From positions 1-43,496 of the forward strand of contig JABXKT010000024.1 in the NCBI GenBank assembly GCA_013619155.1: a stretch of DNA of 43,496 nt, written 5' to 3'. A program made the position numbers and the translations under genes. This DNA is from Desulfobacteraceae bacterium (GTDB taxonomy: Bacteria; Desulfobacterota; Desulfobacteria; Desulfobacterales; Desulfolunaceae). Under the pieces are notes generated by a model. The model ran no database searches. It had not been told where the DNA came from and saw only the letters and a list, made by a program, of their open reading frames with translations. Positions 27,613-36,080 of the stretch are shown here, one piece after another. Positions within the stretch are counted from its first letter, which is position 1. Each line of letters opens with the position of its first letter.

Positions 27613-28674
27613 ATGCACTCCCCGTCCGGAAGTAGCCCCCAAACCGGTTTTCTTCTCTCCCTGGCCTGTTTTGTCGTGGTGGTGGCTGGCATTCAAGCCG
27701 CATCCGCCATCCTGGTCCCCTTTCTCCTCTCCGTTTTTATCGCGGTGGCCGTCTCTCCACCCCTCTTCTGGATGGAGAGCAAGAGGGTGCCTGCAAGCCT
27801 TGCCGTGATTGTCATCATCATCGCTGTGGTGCTGTTCTTTCTACTCCTCTTGAGCATTATCACGGGTGCCGTGGAGTCATTTACCCAGGCCATCCCCTTG
27901 TATCAGCAACGTTTAGAGACCCTGGTGGGGAGTGTCATTCCCCTGCTCAAGAGAGCCCATATCGACATCACCAGCGAGGCCCTCCTAAGCGTCATCAACC
28001 CGGGTCGCATGATGGCCTTCTTAGGAGCCCTTCTCTCACGCCTTGGTGGGGTCTTTACCAACACCTTCTTCATCATTTTAACGGTGATCTTCATTCTCTT
28101 AGAGGCCTCGGGATTCTCCTTGAAACTAAAAGCGGCCGTGGGGGACACCAACGCCTCTCACAATGGATTCCAACGCATCACGGAAGGCATTCGCCACTAC
28201 CTGGCCATCAAAAGCGCCACCAGTTTCGCCACCGGCGCCCTCATCTATGTGGGGCTCATGGTCTTCGGTGTGGATTTCCCCGCCATATGGGGCTTGCTGG
28301 CCTTTATCTTCAACTTTGTTCCCAACATCGGATCCATCATCGCGGCGGTCCCGGTCATCCTCCTGGCCCTTGTCCAACTGGGAGCCATGAAGGCCCTTAT
28401 GGTGGGCCTTCTCTATGTGGCCACCAACGTCATCATCGGCAATCTCATCGAACCCAGAATCATGGGCCGAGGGGTGGGTCTCTCCTCCCTGGTCGTCTTC
28501 CTCTCCCTGGCCTTCTGGGGATGGATCATGGGTCCCGTGGGCATGATTCTCTCCGTCCCCTTAACCATGGCCCTTAAGATTGCCCTGGAAGCACAGGATA
28601 AAACGCGGTGGATCGCCATTCTTCTCGGGGCAGAAAAAGAGATCCGAGCCCAGATCAAGGAGTCGGCCCCATAA
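27613..28674 (+). CDS. AI-2E family transporter (UPF0118 permease)
   Basis: 353 residues with about eight hydrophobic segments: two at the N-terminus (residues 12-45 and 53-78), a long soluble or amphipathic middle, one near 140-160, and four to five between 200 and 320. The conserved family stretch WGLLAFIFNFVPNIGSIIAAVP lies near residue 235 (given here as WGLLAF and NFVPNIGS). Members include the AI-2 exporter TqsA, but others transport different solutes or sodium; the substrate cannot be read from sequence. Monocistronic, converging on the TerB/DnaJ gene with a strong hairpin between. Confidence 0.88.
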   Translation: MHSPSGSSPQTGFLLSLACFVVVVAGIQAASAILVPFLLSVFIAVAVSPPLFWMESKRVPASLAVIVIIIAVVLFFLLLLSIITGAVESFTQAIPLYQQRLETLVGSVIPLLKRAHIDITSEALLSVINPGRMMAFLGALLSRLGGVFTNTFFIILTVIFILLEASGFSLKLKAAVGDTNASHNGFQRITEGIRHYLAIKSATSFATGALIYVGLMVFGVDFPAIWGLLAFIFNFVPNIGSIIAAVPVILLALVQLGAMKALMVGLLYVATNVIIGNLIEPRIMGRGVGLSSLVVFLSLAFWGWIMGPVGMILSVPLTMALKIALEAQDKTRWIAILLGAEKEIRAQIKESAP

Positions 28675-28705
28675 AAGCCCCTCGCTAAGAGAGACACTCA
28701 TCGGT

Positions 28706-28731
28706 GCCTCCGGCACACTCTGCCGGAGGCC
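28706..28731. terminator. Hairpin between convergent genes
   Basis: GCCTCCGGCA and TGCCGGAGGC form a perfect 10-bp stem around a CACTC-type loop. Neither side has a strong T-run (CTTAAAAG on the plus strand). The arm sequence is the same GCCTCCGGC core that ends the mosaic repeats, so this may be a minimal relative of them. Confidence 0.55.
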
Positions 28732-28743
28732 TTAAAAGAGGGG

Positions 28744-29499
28744 TCAAAGAATCCCCCGCTCCTTCTTCACGTGTTCATAGGCGTCTTGAATTTCGCGAAA
28801 TTTTTCGCCGGCAAAATGGGTAAACTCTTCGGGAAGGCCCTTGGAGGCAATTTTATCCGGATGATACTCATTGACCAGCTTGCGATACTGTTTTTTCACA
28901 ACGTCATCGGAATCATGGCGATCGCAGCCCAACGCCGCATGGTACTTATCACTTTGATCCACATATCGGGCTTTTAATCGAAGATACCCTTCGGTGGGGT
29001 ACTGAAAAATATGGACCGCCGAAAGAATCAACGACTCTTCCTGGGAACTGAACTGTCCGTCTGAGGTGGATACCCTCAGCATCACATCCAGCATCACCTC
29101 AAGGAGGCGGGGCTGATGCCTGAAGGTGAGATAAAACTGGCGGGCAAACCCTTCAAAGGGCTCCGGCGAGTTCACCGCTTCCCGAAAAATATCGATGGCG
29201 ATATTTCGGCTCTCCCGATTCAGGTGAAGATCTTGGGTCATAAATTGATCGATGGATTCAATCTCATTTTGACACACCTGACCATCGGCCTTGGAGAGCT
29301 TGGCGAGCATGGAAAATGCCGCCACAAAAAAGGTCATCTGAGCCTCTTCATTGCCCGAAAGCCCGCGTCTCTCTGAGCGATTCAGATCGCTTCCATCCTT
29401 ATCAAACGCGTGCCCAAATACAGCCCCGGCCACAGCCCCCACCGGCCCACCCAGGGCAAACCCCAGGGCACCACCCACCACTTTTCCAAGCCAACCCAT
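28744..29499 (-). CDS. DjlA-like protein with TerB and J domains
   Basis: 251 residues from ATG 29499, which gives the family-like MGWLGKVVGGALGFALGG start; 36 further codons upstream have no support. The Gly/Ala-rich N-terminus can act as a membrane segment, as in DjlA. Residues 55-165 form a TerB-like helical domain (FFVAAFSMLAKLSKADG is typical). Residues 185-251 form a J domain with the HPD motif in NEYHPDKIASKG, which stimulates DnaK. Architecture and length match DjlA-type co-chaperones. The gene stands alone and is divergent from rsmE. Confidence 0.85.
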   Translation of the reverse strand: MGWLGKVVGGALGFALGGPVGAVAGAVFGHAFDKDGSDLNRSERRGLSGNEEAQMTFFVAAFSMLAKLSKADGQVCQNEIESIDQFMTQDLHLNRESRNIAIDIFREAVNSPEPFEGFARQFYLTFRHQPRLLEVMLDVMLRVSTSDGQFSSQEESLILSAVHIFQYPTEGYLRLKARYVDQSDKYHAALGCDRHDSDDVVKKQYRKLVNEYHPDKIASKGLPEEFTHFAGEKFREIQDAYEHVKKERGIL

Positions 29500-29682
29500 A
29501 ATTGCCTCTATCCATAGATTCGTGTTAATGGTCCTATCTATTCGTAACCTTAGAAGAATAGACACCCGCGTCCATCTCCCTTGTGCAATCATCCACGATT
29601 GACACAATTGTTTAAAGTAACATGCAAACAGCCCGTGTCAAGGTTGATTGGCGGTCAAAACCCGGTGGACCCCCCCAAAAAA

Positions 29683-29723
29683 AAGAGACGATCCCCCTTT
29701 AAAAATATGAGGGGCCGCCTCTT
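29683..29723 (-). terminator. Orphan intrinsic terminator in the djlA-rsmE gap
   Basis: On the minus strand AAGAGGCG and CGTCTCTT (one mismatch) plus an inner CCCC/GGGG pairing form the stem, followed by eight T (29677-29684). The plus strand has only a weak T-run. No annotated minus-strand gene lies upstream of it, because rsmE is on the plus strand. Confidence 0.6.
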
Positions 29724-29853
29724 TCACTTCGGCTCACATAAGCATGAGGAGTCCGTGCCCACAAGAAGAGGGCAGGGGTCCCTCGACAACCCGCCACCAT
29801 CGGTGGTACAAGAGGACGATTTTTAACGCCTCACCCTCGATGGACGGGAATAG

Positions 29854-30570
29854 ATGAACCTAATTCTTCTTTTTGATGATGATTTTACCGCCGATGCGGC
29901 ACGAGTACGACTCACTGGGCGGCGCCTGCGCCACCTTCAGGAGGTCCACCGCGCCTCTGTGGGGGATACCCTCACCGTGGGACGAGTCAACGGCGCCATG
30001 GGCACAGGAATAATTCTCTCCATGGACAAAAGTGGGGTGGAGATGGCCGTCACCTTAAACGAGGCCCCCCCGGCCCCCCTTCCCCTCACCTTAATCCTGG
30101 GCCTCCCCCGCCCCAAGGTGCTCAACCGGGTCGTCATCGCCGCCACCAGCATGGGCGTGAAGCGACTGGTCTTGCTCAACTCCGTTCGCGTGGAGAAGAG
30201 TTTCTGGCACAGCCCCCGCCTCTCGGAGGAGAACCTCCGAGACCAGATGACCTTAGGGCTGGAGCAGGCCAAAGATACTCAGATGCCAGAGCTCCTTCTT
30301 AAAAAATGGTTCAAACCCTTCGTGGAAGATGAACTCTCGGAACTCGCGCAGGACACAGAAAAATGGGTGGCACATCCCTACGATGCCCAGGCCTGCCCCA
30401 TGAATACCCAACGCCCCACCACCCTCATCGTCGGTCCAGAAGGGGGATTTATCCCCTATGAAATCGACAAGATGAAAGAGGTGGGATTTCACGCCGTCTC
30501 CATGGGAGAGCGCATCTTGAGGGTGGAATCGGCCATTCCGGCCCTTCTCTCACGACTCTTCCCCGCTTAA
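29854..30570 (+). CDS. rsmE: 16S rRNA (uracil1498-N3)-methyltransferase
   Basis: 238 residues of the SPOUT family. N-terminal PUA-like domain (HLQEVHRASVGDTLTV). SPOUT knot motifs at the C-terminus: TLIVGPEGGFIPYEID (about 187-202) and MGERILRVESAIPALLSRL (about 217-235), which bind S-adenosylmethionine. RPKVLNRVVIAATSMGVKRL is the usual middle segment. It methylates U1498 of 16S rRNA. ATG start with weak GGGAAT upstream. It is followed at 25 bp by the phosphodiesterase gene, so the two are probably one operon. Confidence 0.95.
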   Translation: MNLILLFDDDFTADAARVRLTGRRLRHLQEVHRASVGDTLTVGRVNGAMGTGIILSMDKSGVEMAVTLNEAPPAPLPLTLILGLPRPKVLNRVVIAATSMGVKRLVLLNSVRVEKSFWHSPRLSEENLRDQMTLGLEQAKDTQMPELLLKKWFKPFVEDELSELAQDTEKWVAHPYDAQACPMNTQRPTTLIVGPEGGFIPYEIDKMKEVGFHAVSMGERILRVESAIPALLSRLFPA

Positions 30571-30595
30571 CAAAAAACCGGACACCTTATCTCTT

Positions 30596-31123
30596 ATGAG
30601 CCACTCACTGATTATCACAGCCGATATCCACGGCCACCTCCCCTCCTGGCGGGCCGTCACCGCCCAGCTGAGACCCGGCGACGGACTCGCCGTGGCAGGC
30701 GATCTCTTCGATACCATCTACGGAAACGACGGGGATGAGTACGACCCCATCACCATTCGCCGTGAATTGAAGGCCCTTCCCGGCCCTCACTGGTACGTCT
30801 GCGGAAACTGTGATCACCCCGATTTTTTCTCCGGAGCCCTTACCACCACAATTGCCTGGCAGGGGCGTCGCCTTCTTCTGGCCCATGGCCACCGGCCCTT
30901 ACCGGACCTCAGCGAATTTGACGTGGTGATCCAGGGCCACACCCATGTCTCCCACCTCGGCAGCCTCATGGGCAAGGTCTTCCTGAATCCCGGCTCTCCG
31001 GCCCGACCCCGGGGAGGCCACCAGGGGTTTGCACGGCTCACCGGATCTCTTATCGAGCTGGTGGCCCTGCCCTCGGGCCAGGTGGTGGACCGCCTGGATC
31101 TGGCCGCCCTCACCCGCCCCTAA
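30596..31123 (+). CDS. YfcE-family phosphodiesterase
   Basis: 175 residues of the calcineurin-like metallophosphoesterase fold. All five metal-binding blocks are present: ADIHG (8-12), GDLFD (35-39), GNCDH, AHGH and GHTHVS, then FLNPGSPARPRGG, typical of YfcE/MJ0936-type enzymes that hydrolyse phosphodiesters in vitro. The physiological substrate is unknown. ATG start 25 bp after rsmE. The 3' region runs through a repeat cluster of about 650 bp before a good terminator at 31793. Confidence 0.88.
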   Translation: MSHSLIITADIHGHLPSWRAVTAQLRPGDGLAVAGDLFDTIYGNDGDEYDPITIRRELKALPGPHWYVCGNCDHPDFFSGALTTTIAWQGRRLLLAHGHRPLPDLSEFDVVIQGHTHVSHLGSLMGKVFLNPGSPARPRGGHQGFARLTGSLIELVALPSGQVVDRLDLAALTRP

Positions 31124-31149
31124 ACGAGGTGCTGAAGGCATAACCCTCT

Positions 31150-31380
31150 TAAAAAAACGCCGGCCTCCGGCGGCAAGGTGTGCCACCTTGAAAGCAGATT
31201 ACGGATGCGTTTTACCCCTCGTGCCTCGGGGCAAATCACATCCGTCTTTGGGTCTTCGCTTAAACCAGAATCACTTGACGATAGCTGTTTGGCAAGCCCC
31301 GCTCATAAAAATTGGCAAAAGCTTGGCTCCCAGCAGGGCTGCCCAAGTCATCTTTAACCCGGCGGCCTTCTTATGGTCAA
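31150..31380 (+). repeat. Mosaic repeat, copy R4
   Basis: Begins GGCCTCCGGCGGC, then has an AAGGTG-TGC-CACCTT hairpin, then a second hairpin at 31201-31245 with arms ACGGATG and CATCCGT that encloses ACCCCTCGTGCCTCGGGGC. It continues TCTTCGCTTAAACC, a GTTTGGCAA-type segment and GGCTCCCAGCAGGGC, and ends near TATGGTCAAAGTAACC. Most of this is shared with copy R5 at 31560-31790. Confidence 0.75.
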
Positions 31381-31558
31381 AGTAACCCAAAAATAGCCTC
31401 CGGCAGCCAGGAGATAAATCCCCTGGACCCCAAATTAGTGACCATGACAGGCCAAAGGCCCGTCATGGTCACTATAAAAATCTATTTGGCAACCGTTTGT
31501 AAAAGGGTGGCCCCCGGCAGAACCAATCGAGGCGACACGTTCGCCGCATTGCCTTCAT
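31381..31558 (+). repeat. Mosaic repeat, copy R2
   Basis: AGCCTCCGGCAGCCAGG, GATAAATCCCCTGGACCCC, then a hairpin at 31438-31472 with arms GTGACCATGAC and GTCATGGTCAC around AGGCC-AAA-GGCC, then TATTTGGCAACC and GGTGGCCCCCGGCAG. It is nearly collinear with the reverse complement of R1 at 1.1-1.36 kb. Confidence 0.8.
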
Positions 31559-31790
31559 ATGGTCAAAGTGATCAAAAACCGAACCTCCAGCGTATGCGTT
31601 TTACCCCTCGTGCCTCGGGGCAAATCACATACGTCTTTGACTCTTCGCTTAAACCCAAAGTGACTTGAAAATAGTTGTTTATCAACCTTTTCAAAAGGTT
31701 GGCTCCCGGCAGGGCCAACCGAGGCTAAGCTTTCACCGCACAGCCTCCGGCGGCTCTTTTTCTCAAAAAGCATCGCAAACACTCTTTTAA
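31559..31790 (+). repeat. Mosaic repeat, copy R5
   Basis: Begins ATGGTCAAAGTGATC, has the hairpin CGTATG (31591-31596) with CATACG (31628-31633) enclosing the same ACCCCTCG-TGCC-TCGGGGC segment as R4, then TCTTCGCTTAAACC, AACCTTTTCAAAAGGTTGG (a second hairpin), GGCAGGGCCAACC, and ends GCCTCCGGCGGC-TCTTTTT-CTC-AAAAAGC. Confidence 0.75.
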
Positions 31791-31792
31791 GT

Positions 31793-31827
31793 ACCGCGAC
31801 ACCATGGTATCGCGGTGGCGTTTTTTT
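31793..31827 (+). terminator. Intrinsic terminator after the yfcE-repeat region
   Basis: ACCGCGACACC and GGTATCGCGGT form a near-perfect stem followed by GGCG and seven T. It is oriented to stop plus-strand transcripts coming from rsmE-yfcE through the repeats, and lies 84 bp before the end of the convergent pilT gene. Confidence 0.8.
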
Positions 31828-31910
31828 AACAGCGACCGGGACGGACCTTCAGGAACGAGGATACGAAAGCATTCGCGATCCTTAAGTTCCAGGGGCACAG
31901 CCCTTGGCCG

Positions 31911-32969
31911 TCAGGGACTCTTGCTCTGTTCAAACAATGACTTATCCATTGCCTTCTCATAGGCCGCCATACCGGTGATCCGCTTCTCCTCCACCAGACG
32001 CATCAGGTGCTGATCCATGCTCTGCATCCCCAGGGAGGTGCCCGTCTGAATCATGGAGTTGATCTGGGCGATCTTACCACTTCGGATAATACTGGCCAGG
32101 GCGGTGGAGCCCAAAAGCACCTCATTGGCCGCACACCGCCCCTTACCATCGGCGGTTTTCAATAACTGCTGGGCGACCACCGCCTGAAGGGACTCCGAAA
32201 ACATGGTGCGCACCTGCTCCTGCTGATCGGATGGAAAGGCGTTGATCACCCGATCCACGGTCTTGGAGGCGCTGTTGGTATGAAGGGTCCCAAAGACCAA
32301 GATCCCCAACTCTGCGCAGGTCAAGGCAAGACCGATGGTCTCCTTGTCCCGCATCTCTCCCACCAAAATAATATCCGGGTCCTCACGCCCCGCCACCTTC
32401 AGCGCCTCGGCAAAACTGGCGGCATGGGTTCCCACCTCCCGTTGGGTAAAGATACATTGCCTGTTTTGATGCACAAACTCTAGGGGGTCTTCGATGGTGA
32501 TGATATGGGCGTTACGGGTTTTATTGATATAATCGATCATGGCCGCCAGGGTAGTGGACTTGCCACTCCCCGTGGGCCCGGTGACCAAAACCAATCCCTT
32601 GGGCAGATCTGAGATGGTCTTCAAGACATCGGGAAGTCCCAACTGCTCCAGGGTCAAAATTTCGGTGGGAATCAATCGAAATACCGCCCCAGGGCCGTTG
32701 TGATGGAAAAAGAAGTTGCACCGAAATCGCCCCACACCCGCCAGTTCATAGGCCATATCAAGGTCGAGGCCCTCTTGAAACACCGGCCGCTTCTCCTCGG
32801 GAAGAATCTGCCAGAGCACCTCTTCCATGCGACCCCGGTCCAGCACCGGATGATTCGTCGCCACCAGCTCCCCTTTGAGACGAAGAAGGGGGGAAGACCC
32901 GACGACCATATGAAGATCGCTCCCCCCTTTTTCCATCAACTCTGTAAAGTAGGCATCAATAACGGCCAC
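31911..32969 (-). CDS. PilT-type retraction ATPase (1)
   Basis: 352 residues of the PilT/VirB11 secretion ATPase family. N-terminal PAS-like domain (GGSDLHMVVGSSPLLR). Walker A GPTGSGKST at 131-139, Asp-box ITIEDPLEF (157-165), Walker B DPDIILVGEMRD with Glu205, and His-box GTLHTNSASKTVDR. The C-terminal IIRSGKIAQINSMIQTG is in the place of the PilT AIRNLIRE element, which is altered here. Such motors power pilus retraction from the cytoplasmic side of the inner membrane. The start is GTG with AGGGGG upstream. It follows a second pilT-type gene by 54 bp. PilT versus PilU cannot be settled by eye. Confidence 0.9.
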   Translation of the reverse strand: MAVIDAYFTELMEKGGSDLHMVVGSSPLLRLKGELVATNHPVLDRGRMEEVLWQILPEEKRPVFQEGLDLDMAYELAGVGRFRCNFFFHHNGPGAVFRLIPTEILTLEQLGLPDVLKTISDLPKGLVLVTGPTGSGKSTTLAAMIDYINKTRNAHIITIEDPLEFVHQNRQCIFTQREVGTHAASFAEALKVAGREDPDIILVGEMRDKETIGLALTCAELGILVFGTLHTNSASKTVDRVINAFPSDQQEQVRTMFSESLQAVVAQQLLKTADGKGRCAANEVLLGSTALASIIRSGKIAQINSMIQTGTSLGMQSMDQHLMRLVEEKRITGMAAYEKAMDKSLFEQSKSP

Positions 32970-33023
32970 ATTATCCCCCTACCCGGCTTAAACCGGGAGT
33001 TTTCCATGCATTCAGCCCCTTCA

Positions 33024-34091
33024 TCACTCGACGATCTTGGCCCTGAGTCGCCCCTGAGTCGTCTCCGAAGAGACGTGTTTCAAGGCCGTCTCGACGCTGA
33101 TCAGCCCCTCTTCATAGAGTTCCATCACCGATTCATCCATGAGCTTCATGCCCAGCCCCTTACCCGTTTGCATGAGATTGGCAATCTGAAATACCTTGGA
33201 GTCCCGAATCAACCCCGCCACAGGCAAATTCACGATGAGAATTTCAGCCGCCATCAACATGCGATCCTTCCCCTCCGATGGAATCAACTTCTGGGTAATG
33301 ACCGCCTTGAGGGTCTCGGCCAAAGTGGACCGAATCTGGGACTGTTCGCCGGGAGGATAGGAGTCGATAATGCGGTCCACGGTCTTCGGGGCGTTGGTGG
33401 TGGAGAGGGTCCCGATGACGAGGTGCCCCGTCTCGGCCGCGCTGATGGCAAGGGAGATGGTCTCTAAGTCCCGCAGCTCACCAATCACGATGACGTCCGG
33501 GTCCTCCCTCAGGGCGCCTTTAAGGGCATTCAGGTAGGAGTGGGTATCTCGCCCCACCTGCCGCTGGTTCACCACCCCTTTTTTCTTAGGATGGACAAAT
33601 TCAATGGGGTCCTCCACCGTTAAAATATGATGGGCCCGCCTCTCATTGATAAAATCCACCATGGCGGCGAGGGTAGTCGTCTTGCCCATGCCGGTGGCAC
33701 CGGTCACGAGAATCATCCCCTGATGCTGATCCAGAATCGTCTCCACCACGGCGGGGAGCCCCGTGGATGAGAGTGTGGGAATAGTCGTAGGAATCACACG
33801 AAAGGCCGCACTGAGTCCTCGATTGTGGGCCATGGCACTGCCCCGGAAACGCCCCAGCCCCTCAACCTCATAAGAAAAATCGAGCTGATTCCTTGCCTCC
33901 AGCGTTCTTTTGTCCGCGTCAGATAGGAGTTCCGTAATTAAGCGCCGTGACTGCTCCCGGCTTAATTTCGGTGTTTTTGTCTTCACCAGGGCTCCATTTC
34001 GGCGCAAAATAATCGGTTCATCTGGTACCACATGTATATCCGATGCCCGTAAACGCACACCGGCCTGAAACACCTTGTCCAGTTCTGCCAT
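33024..34091 (-). CDS. PilT-type retraction ATPase (2)
   Basis: 355 residues, same architecture as its neighbour but clearly a paralogue. Walker A is GATGMGKTT at 131-139, Asp-box LTVEDPIEF, Walker B DPDVIVIGELRD with Glu205; the His-box reads GTLSTTNAPKTVDR, with Ser where most PilT proteins (and the neighbour) have His. The N-terminal domain starts RASDIHVVPDEPIILR. GGAGG lies eight bases before ATG. Upstream on the same strand, 115 bp away, is the Sm-like gene, so the three may form an operon. PilT/PilU pairs act together in twitching motility in other bacteria. No pilin or PilB gene is in the window. Confidence 0.88.
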   Translation of the reverse strand: MAELDKVFQAGVRLRASDIHVVPDEPIILRRNGALVKTKTPKLSREQSRRLITELLSDADKRTLEARNQLDFSYEVEGLGRFRGSAMAHNRGLSAAFRVIPTTIPTLSSTGLPAVVETILDQHQGMILVTGATGMGKTTTLAAMVDFINERRAHHILTVEDPIEFVHPKKKGVVNQRQVGRDTHSYLNALKGALREDPDVIVIGELRDLETISLAISAAETGHLVIGTLSTTNAPKTVDRIIDSYPPGEQSQIRSTLAETLKAVITQKLIPSEGKDRMLMAAEILIVNLPVAGLIRDSKVFQIANLMQTGKGLGMKLMDESVMELYEEGLISVETALKHVSSETTQGRLRAKIVE

Positions 34092-34206
34092 CTTAAGAGC
34101 CTCCAGCCCCTATCTATTTTCCTCCTTAAGGGGAAAGCAGTCCCACTATAGGGCCAAGAAAAAGGGCACGCGTTCACCGTCAGAGTAATCGCATCAGGTG
34201 GCTGCA

Positions 34207-34665
34207 TCACACCTCATGGGGGATGACCCAGAGATACTGAGATGTGGATACAAAGAGCGTGGCATAAATACGCTCATTATCCACCATGGGATGCACCACC
34301 TCGCTGAACATATCGGCATTCCCGAGAAAATAATCGGACACCCGATCATACCCCGTAATATCAATATGCCCACTCACCACCTGGCCGTTGATCATCTTCA
34401 TACTCATCCTGCGATGAGACGATATTTCAGACCCCTTCCCTTCACGCGTATCGATCTCCACCCAGAGAATATTCTTCTTGGCCACGATCATAGACCGCCG
34501 TCTCTTATCTTCCTCCGTGATGGCTTTGTACATCACGATATCAGACTCACTATCCAGAAGAAGCGTTATAATATCCCGCCCCACACTATTCACACGTCCC
34601 TCCAGCTGACTGTTATCTGAAAGACGCAACCGGATTTTACTATCTTGCTTAGGATAACCGCCCAT
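34207..34665 (-). CDS. Small conserved protein, Sm-like N-terminus (DUF6812-type)
   Basis: 152 residues from ATG 34665, five bases after AAAGGAG; a GTG two codons earlier overlaps that site. The N-terminal stretch KIRLRLSDNSQLEGRVNS and RDIITLLLDSES have the strand pattern of an Sm/LSm-like barrel. Residues 90-150 contain GQVVSGHIDITGYDRVSDYF and end SQYLWVIPHEV. From memory this resembles the domain named DUF6812, found in delta-type bacteria; no function is known to me. Position upstream of two pilus motor genes suggests a surface- or motility-related role, which is only inference. Confidence 0.6.
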   Translation of the reverse strand: MGGYPKQDSKIRLRLSDNSQLEGRVNSVGRDIITLLLDSESDIVMYKAITEEDKRRRSMIVAKKNILWVEIDTREGKGSEISSHRRMSMKMINGQVVSGHIDITGYDRVSDYFLGNADMFSEVVHPMVDNERIYATLFVSTSQYLWVIPHEV

Positions 34666-34894
34666 ACTCACTCCTTTATCTCACCACAGCCAACCCTTCG
34701 TTTCATGCACCCTGGCCTAGCCTTCGCCCCCTCGCCCCTCCCTGCTGTATAAAGGCCCATTTAAAGCATCCAGTGGCCCCTCCTTTTTCCATCTTGTAAT
34801 ATCCCGATAAACCTTATAAATATATCCTGCTGTAAAAAAAATTGTCAATTCATAAACAATCGTTTACACCTAAATAGTATCATTGGAAATTAAA

Positions 34895-35293
34895 ATGAAA
34901 CCAGAGGGAACCAGCATCCTCATCACCAACAAAGCCAACCAGGTGCTGCTCATGCTAAGGGATGACCGGCCCGACCTTCCCTACCCCAATATGTGGGACT
35001 TACCGGGTGGCCATGTCGAGCCGGAAGAGACACCGGATACCTGCATCAAGCGCGAACTAAGGGAAGAGCTGGGGTTCTGCCCCGAGACCATCCGCCCCTT
35101 CGGAGTCTATGACTTCCCCGACCGTTTGGAATATGTCTATACCGCCCATGCCGATTTTGACCCCGACACCATATGCATCACCGAAGGCCAGAAGATCTGC
35201 TGGTTCTCCCTTGCCGAAGCCAAAGCCCTTGAACTTGCCTTCGGATTCAACCTTGTCATCGTTCATTGGGAAGAGTCACAATCACTCGCCTAA
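34895..35293 (+). CDS. Nudix hydrolase
   Basis: 132 residues from ATG 34895; a TTG at 34883 in frame is possible but less likely. The Nudix box is complete: GGHVEPEE at residues 38-45 followed by IKRELREELGF (G-x5-E-x7-R-E-x2-E-E-x-G). Start ILITNKANQVLLMLRD is a typical first strand. Nudix enzymes cleave nucleoside diphosphates linked to another group; specificity (NTP, ADP-ribose, sugar nucleotide) is not readable. The HTH-repeat gene begins 73 bp downstream on the same strand. Confidence 0.9.
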   Translation: MKPEGTSILITNKANQVLLMLRDDRPDLPYPNMWDLPGGHVEPEETPDTCIKRELREELGFCPETIRPFGVYDFPDRLEYVYTAHADFDPDTICITEGQKICWFSLAEAKALELAFGFNLVIVHWEESQSLA

Positions 35294-35939
35294 ACCGATA
35301 ACAAAATCATACCCAAACAGGATGGAAGCGCAGATCCATCAATTGCCAACTGCACGCGGAGAGGGCATGGCCGACGAAAAACGATACAGTGTTGAAGAGA
35401 GTGCAAAAAAACTCCACCTGGGGATCTCCACCCTTCGCCTATGGCACCATATCTACGGTGAATTTCTCACCGACCCCGGGGAAGAGAGCTTAAGTCGTGG
35501 AGATATGGGCCTCTTTACCTATATTTCCGAGTGCACCGAATCGGGCCTTACCCGTGAAGAGATTCATCAGGCCTTAAGAAATCGGGCGGCAAATCGCGGA
35601 GACCTCTTCCCCCCCAGTGCCTTTAGAAAAGAGACGGCTGAAGAAGAGGCGGAGATTTTAGCCCTGCTCGACGAAGAGAGCCCCACCTCGGCCCTTCTTG
35701 CACGCCTCGTGATCCAACAGCAACGCCTGACCAAGGTAGAAGAGCGAAAAGCCTGTGCCCTGGAAAAACGCCTAACCATCGCCGAGGAGACATCCCAGAC
35801 ACTGGCGGCCATCCTCACCACCCTGACTGCCTCGGGACTCCCCCAATCTGTGCCCGAACGCCCCGTGGAGGAGAGCCCCACCGATAAACCGCCCGTGGAT
35901 GAGCCGCCCGTGGATGAGCCGCCTCTGGATGATCTAAGC

Positions 35940-36075
35940 GACTTAGTGGATGAAGCCGCCGATGCGCCCCCCATGGACGATCTGAGCGATCTGGTGAATG
36001 AAGCCGCCGATGCGTCTCCCATGGACGATCTGAGCGATCTGGTGAATGAAGCCGCCGATGCGTCTCCCCAACCCG
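35940..36075 (+). repeat. 48-bp coding repeats (16-residue units)
   Basis: Three tandem units encode the pattern DDLSDLV-(D/N)EAADA-(P/S)PM. The second and third are nearly identical in DNA sequence. They lie between short PVDEPP units and the 90-bp units, in the acidic linker of the HTH protein. Confidence 0.8.
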
Positions 36076-36080
36076 AGGCG

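Noticed and set aside
29724..29853. 6S or SRP RNA in the djlA-rsmE gap
   Set aside because: I checked for the SRP core (GGTCAGG and GGAAGCAGCC) and a 6S-like open bubble; neither is convincing, so only a possible unnamed RNA is reported.
31025..31782. Open frames on both strands across the yfcE-pilT repeats
   Set aside because: They are translations of the mosaic repeats, with no ribosome sites and similar peptides from each repeat copy.
35109..35366. N-terminal extension of the HTH-repeat gene into the Nudix gene
   Set aside because: It overlaps the Nudix gene in another frame; the ATG at 35367 has a good ribosome site and starts directly before the HTH.
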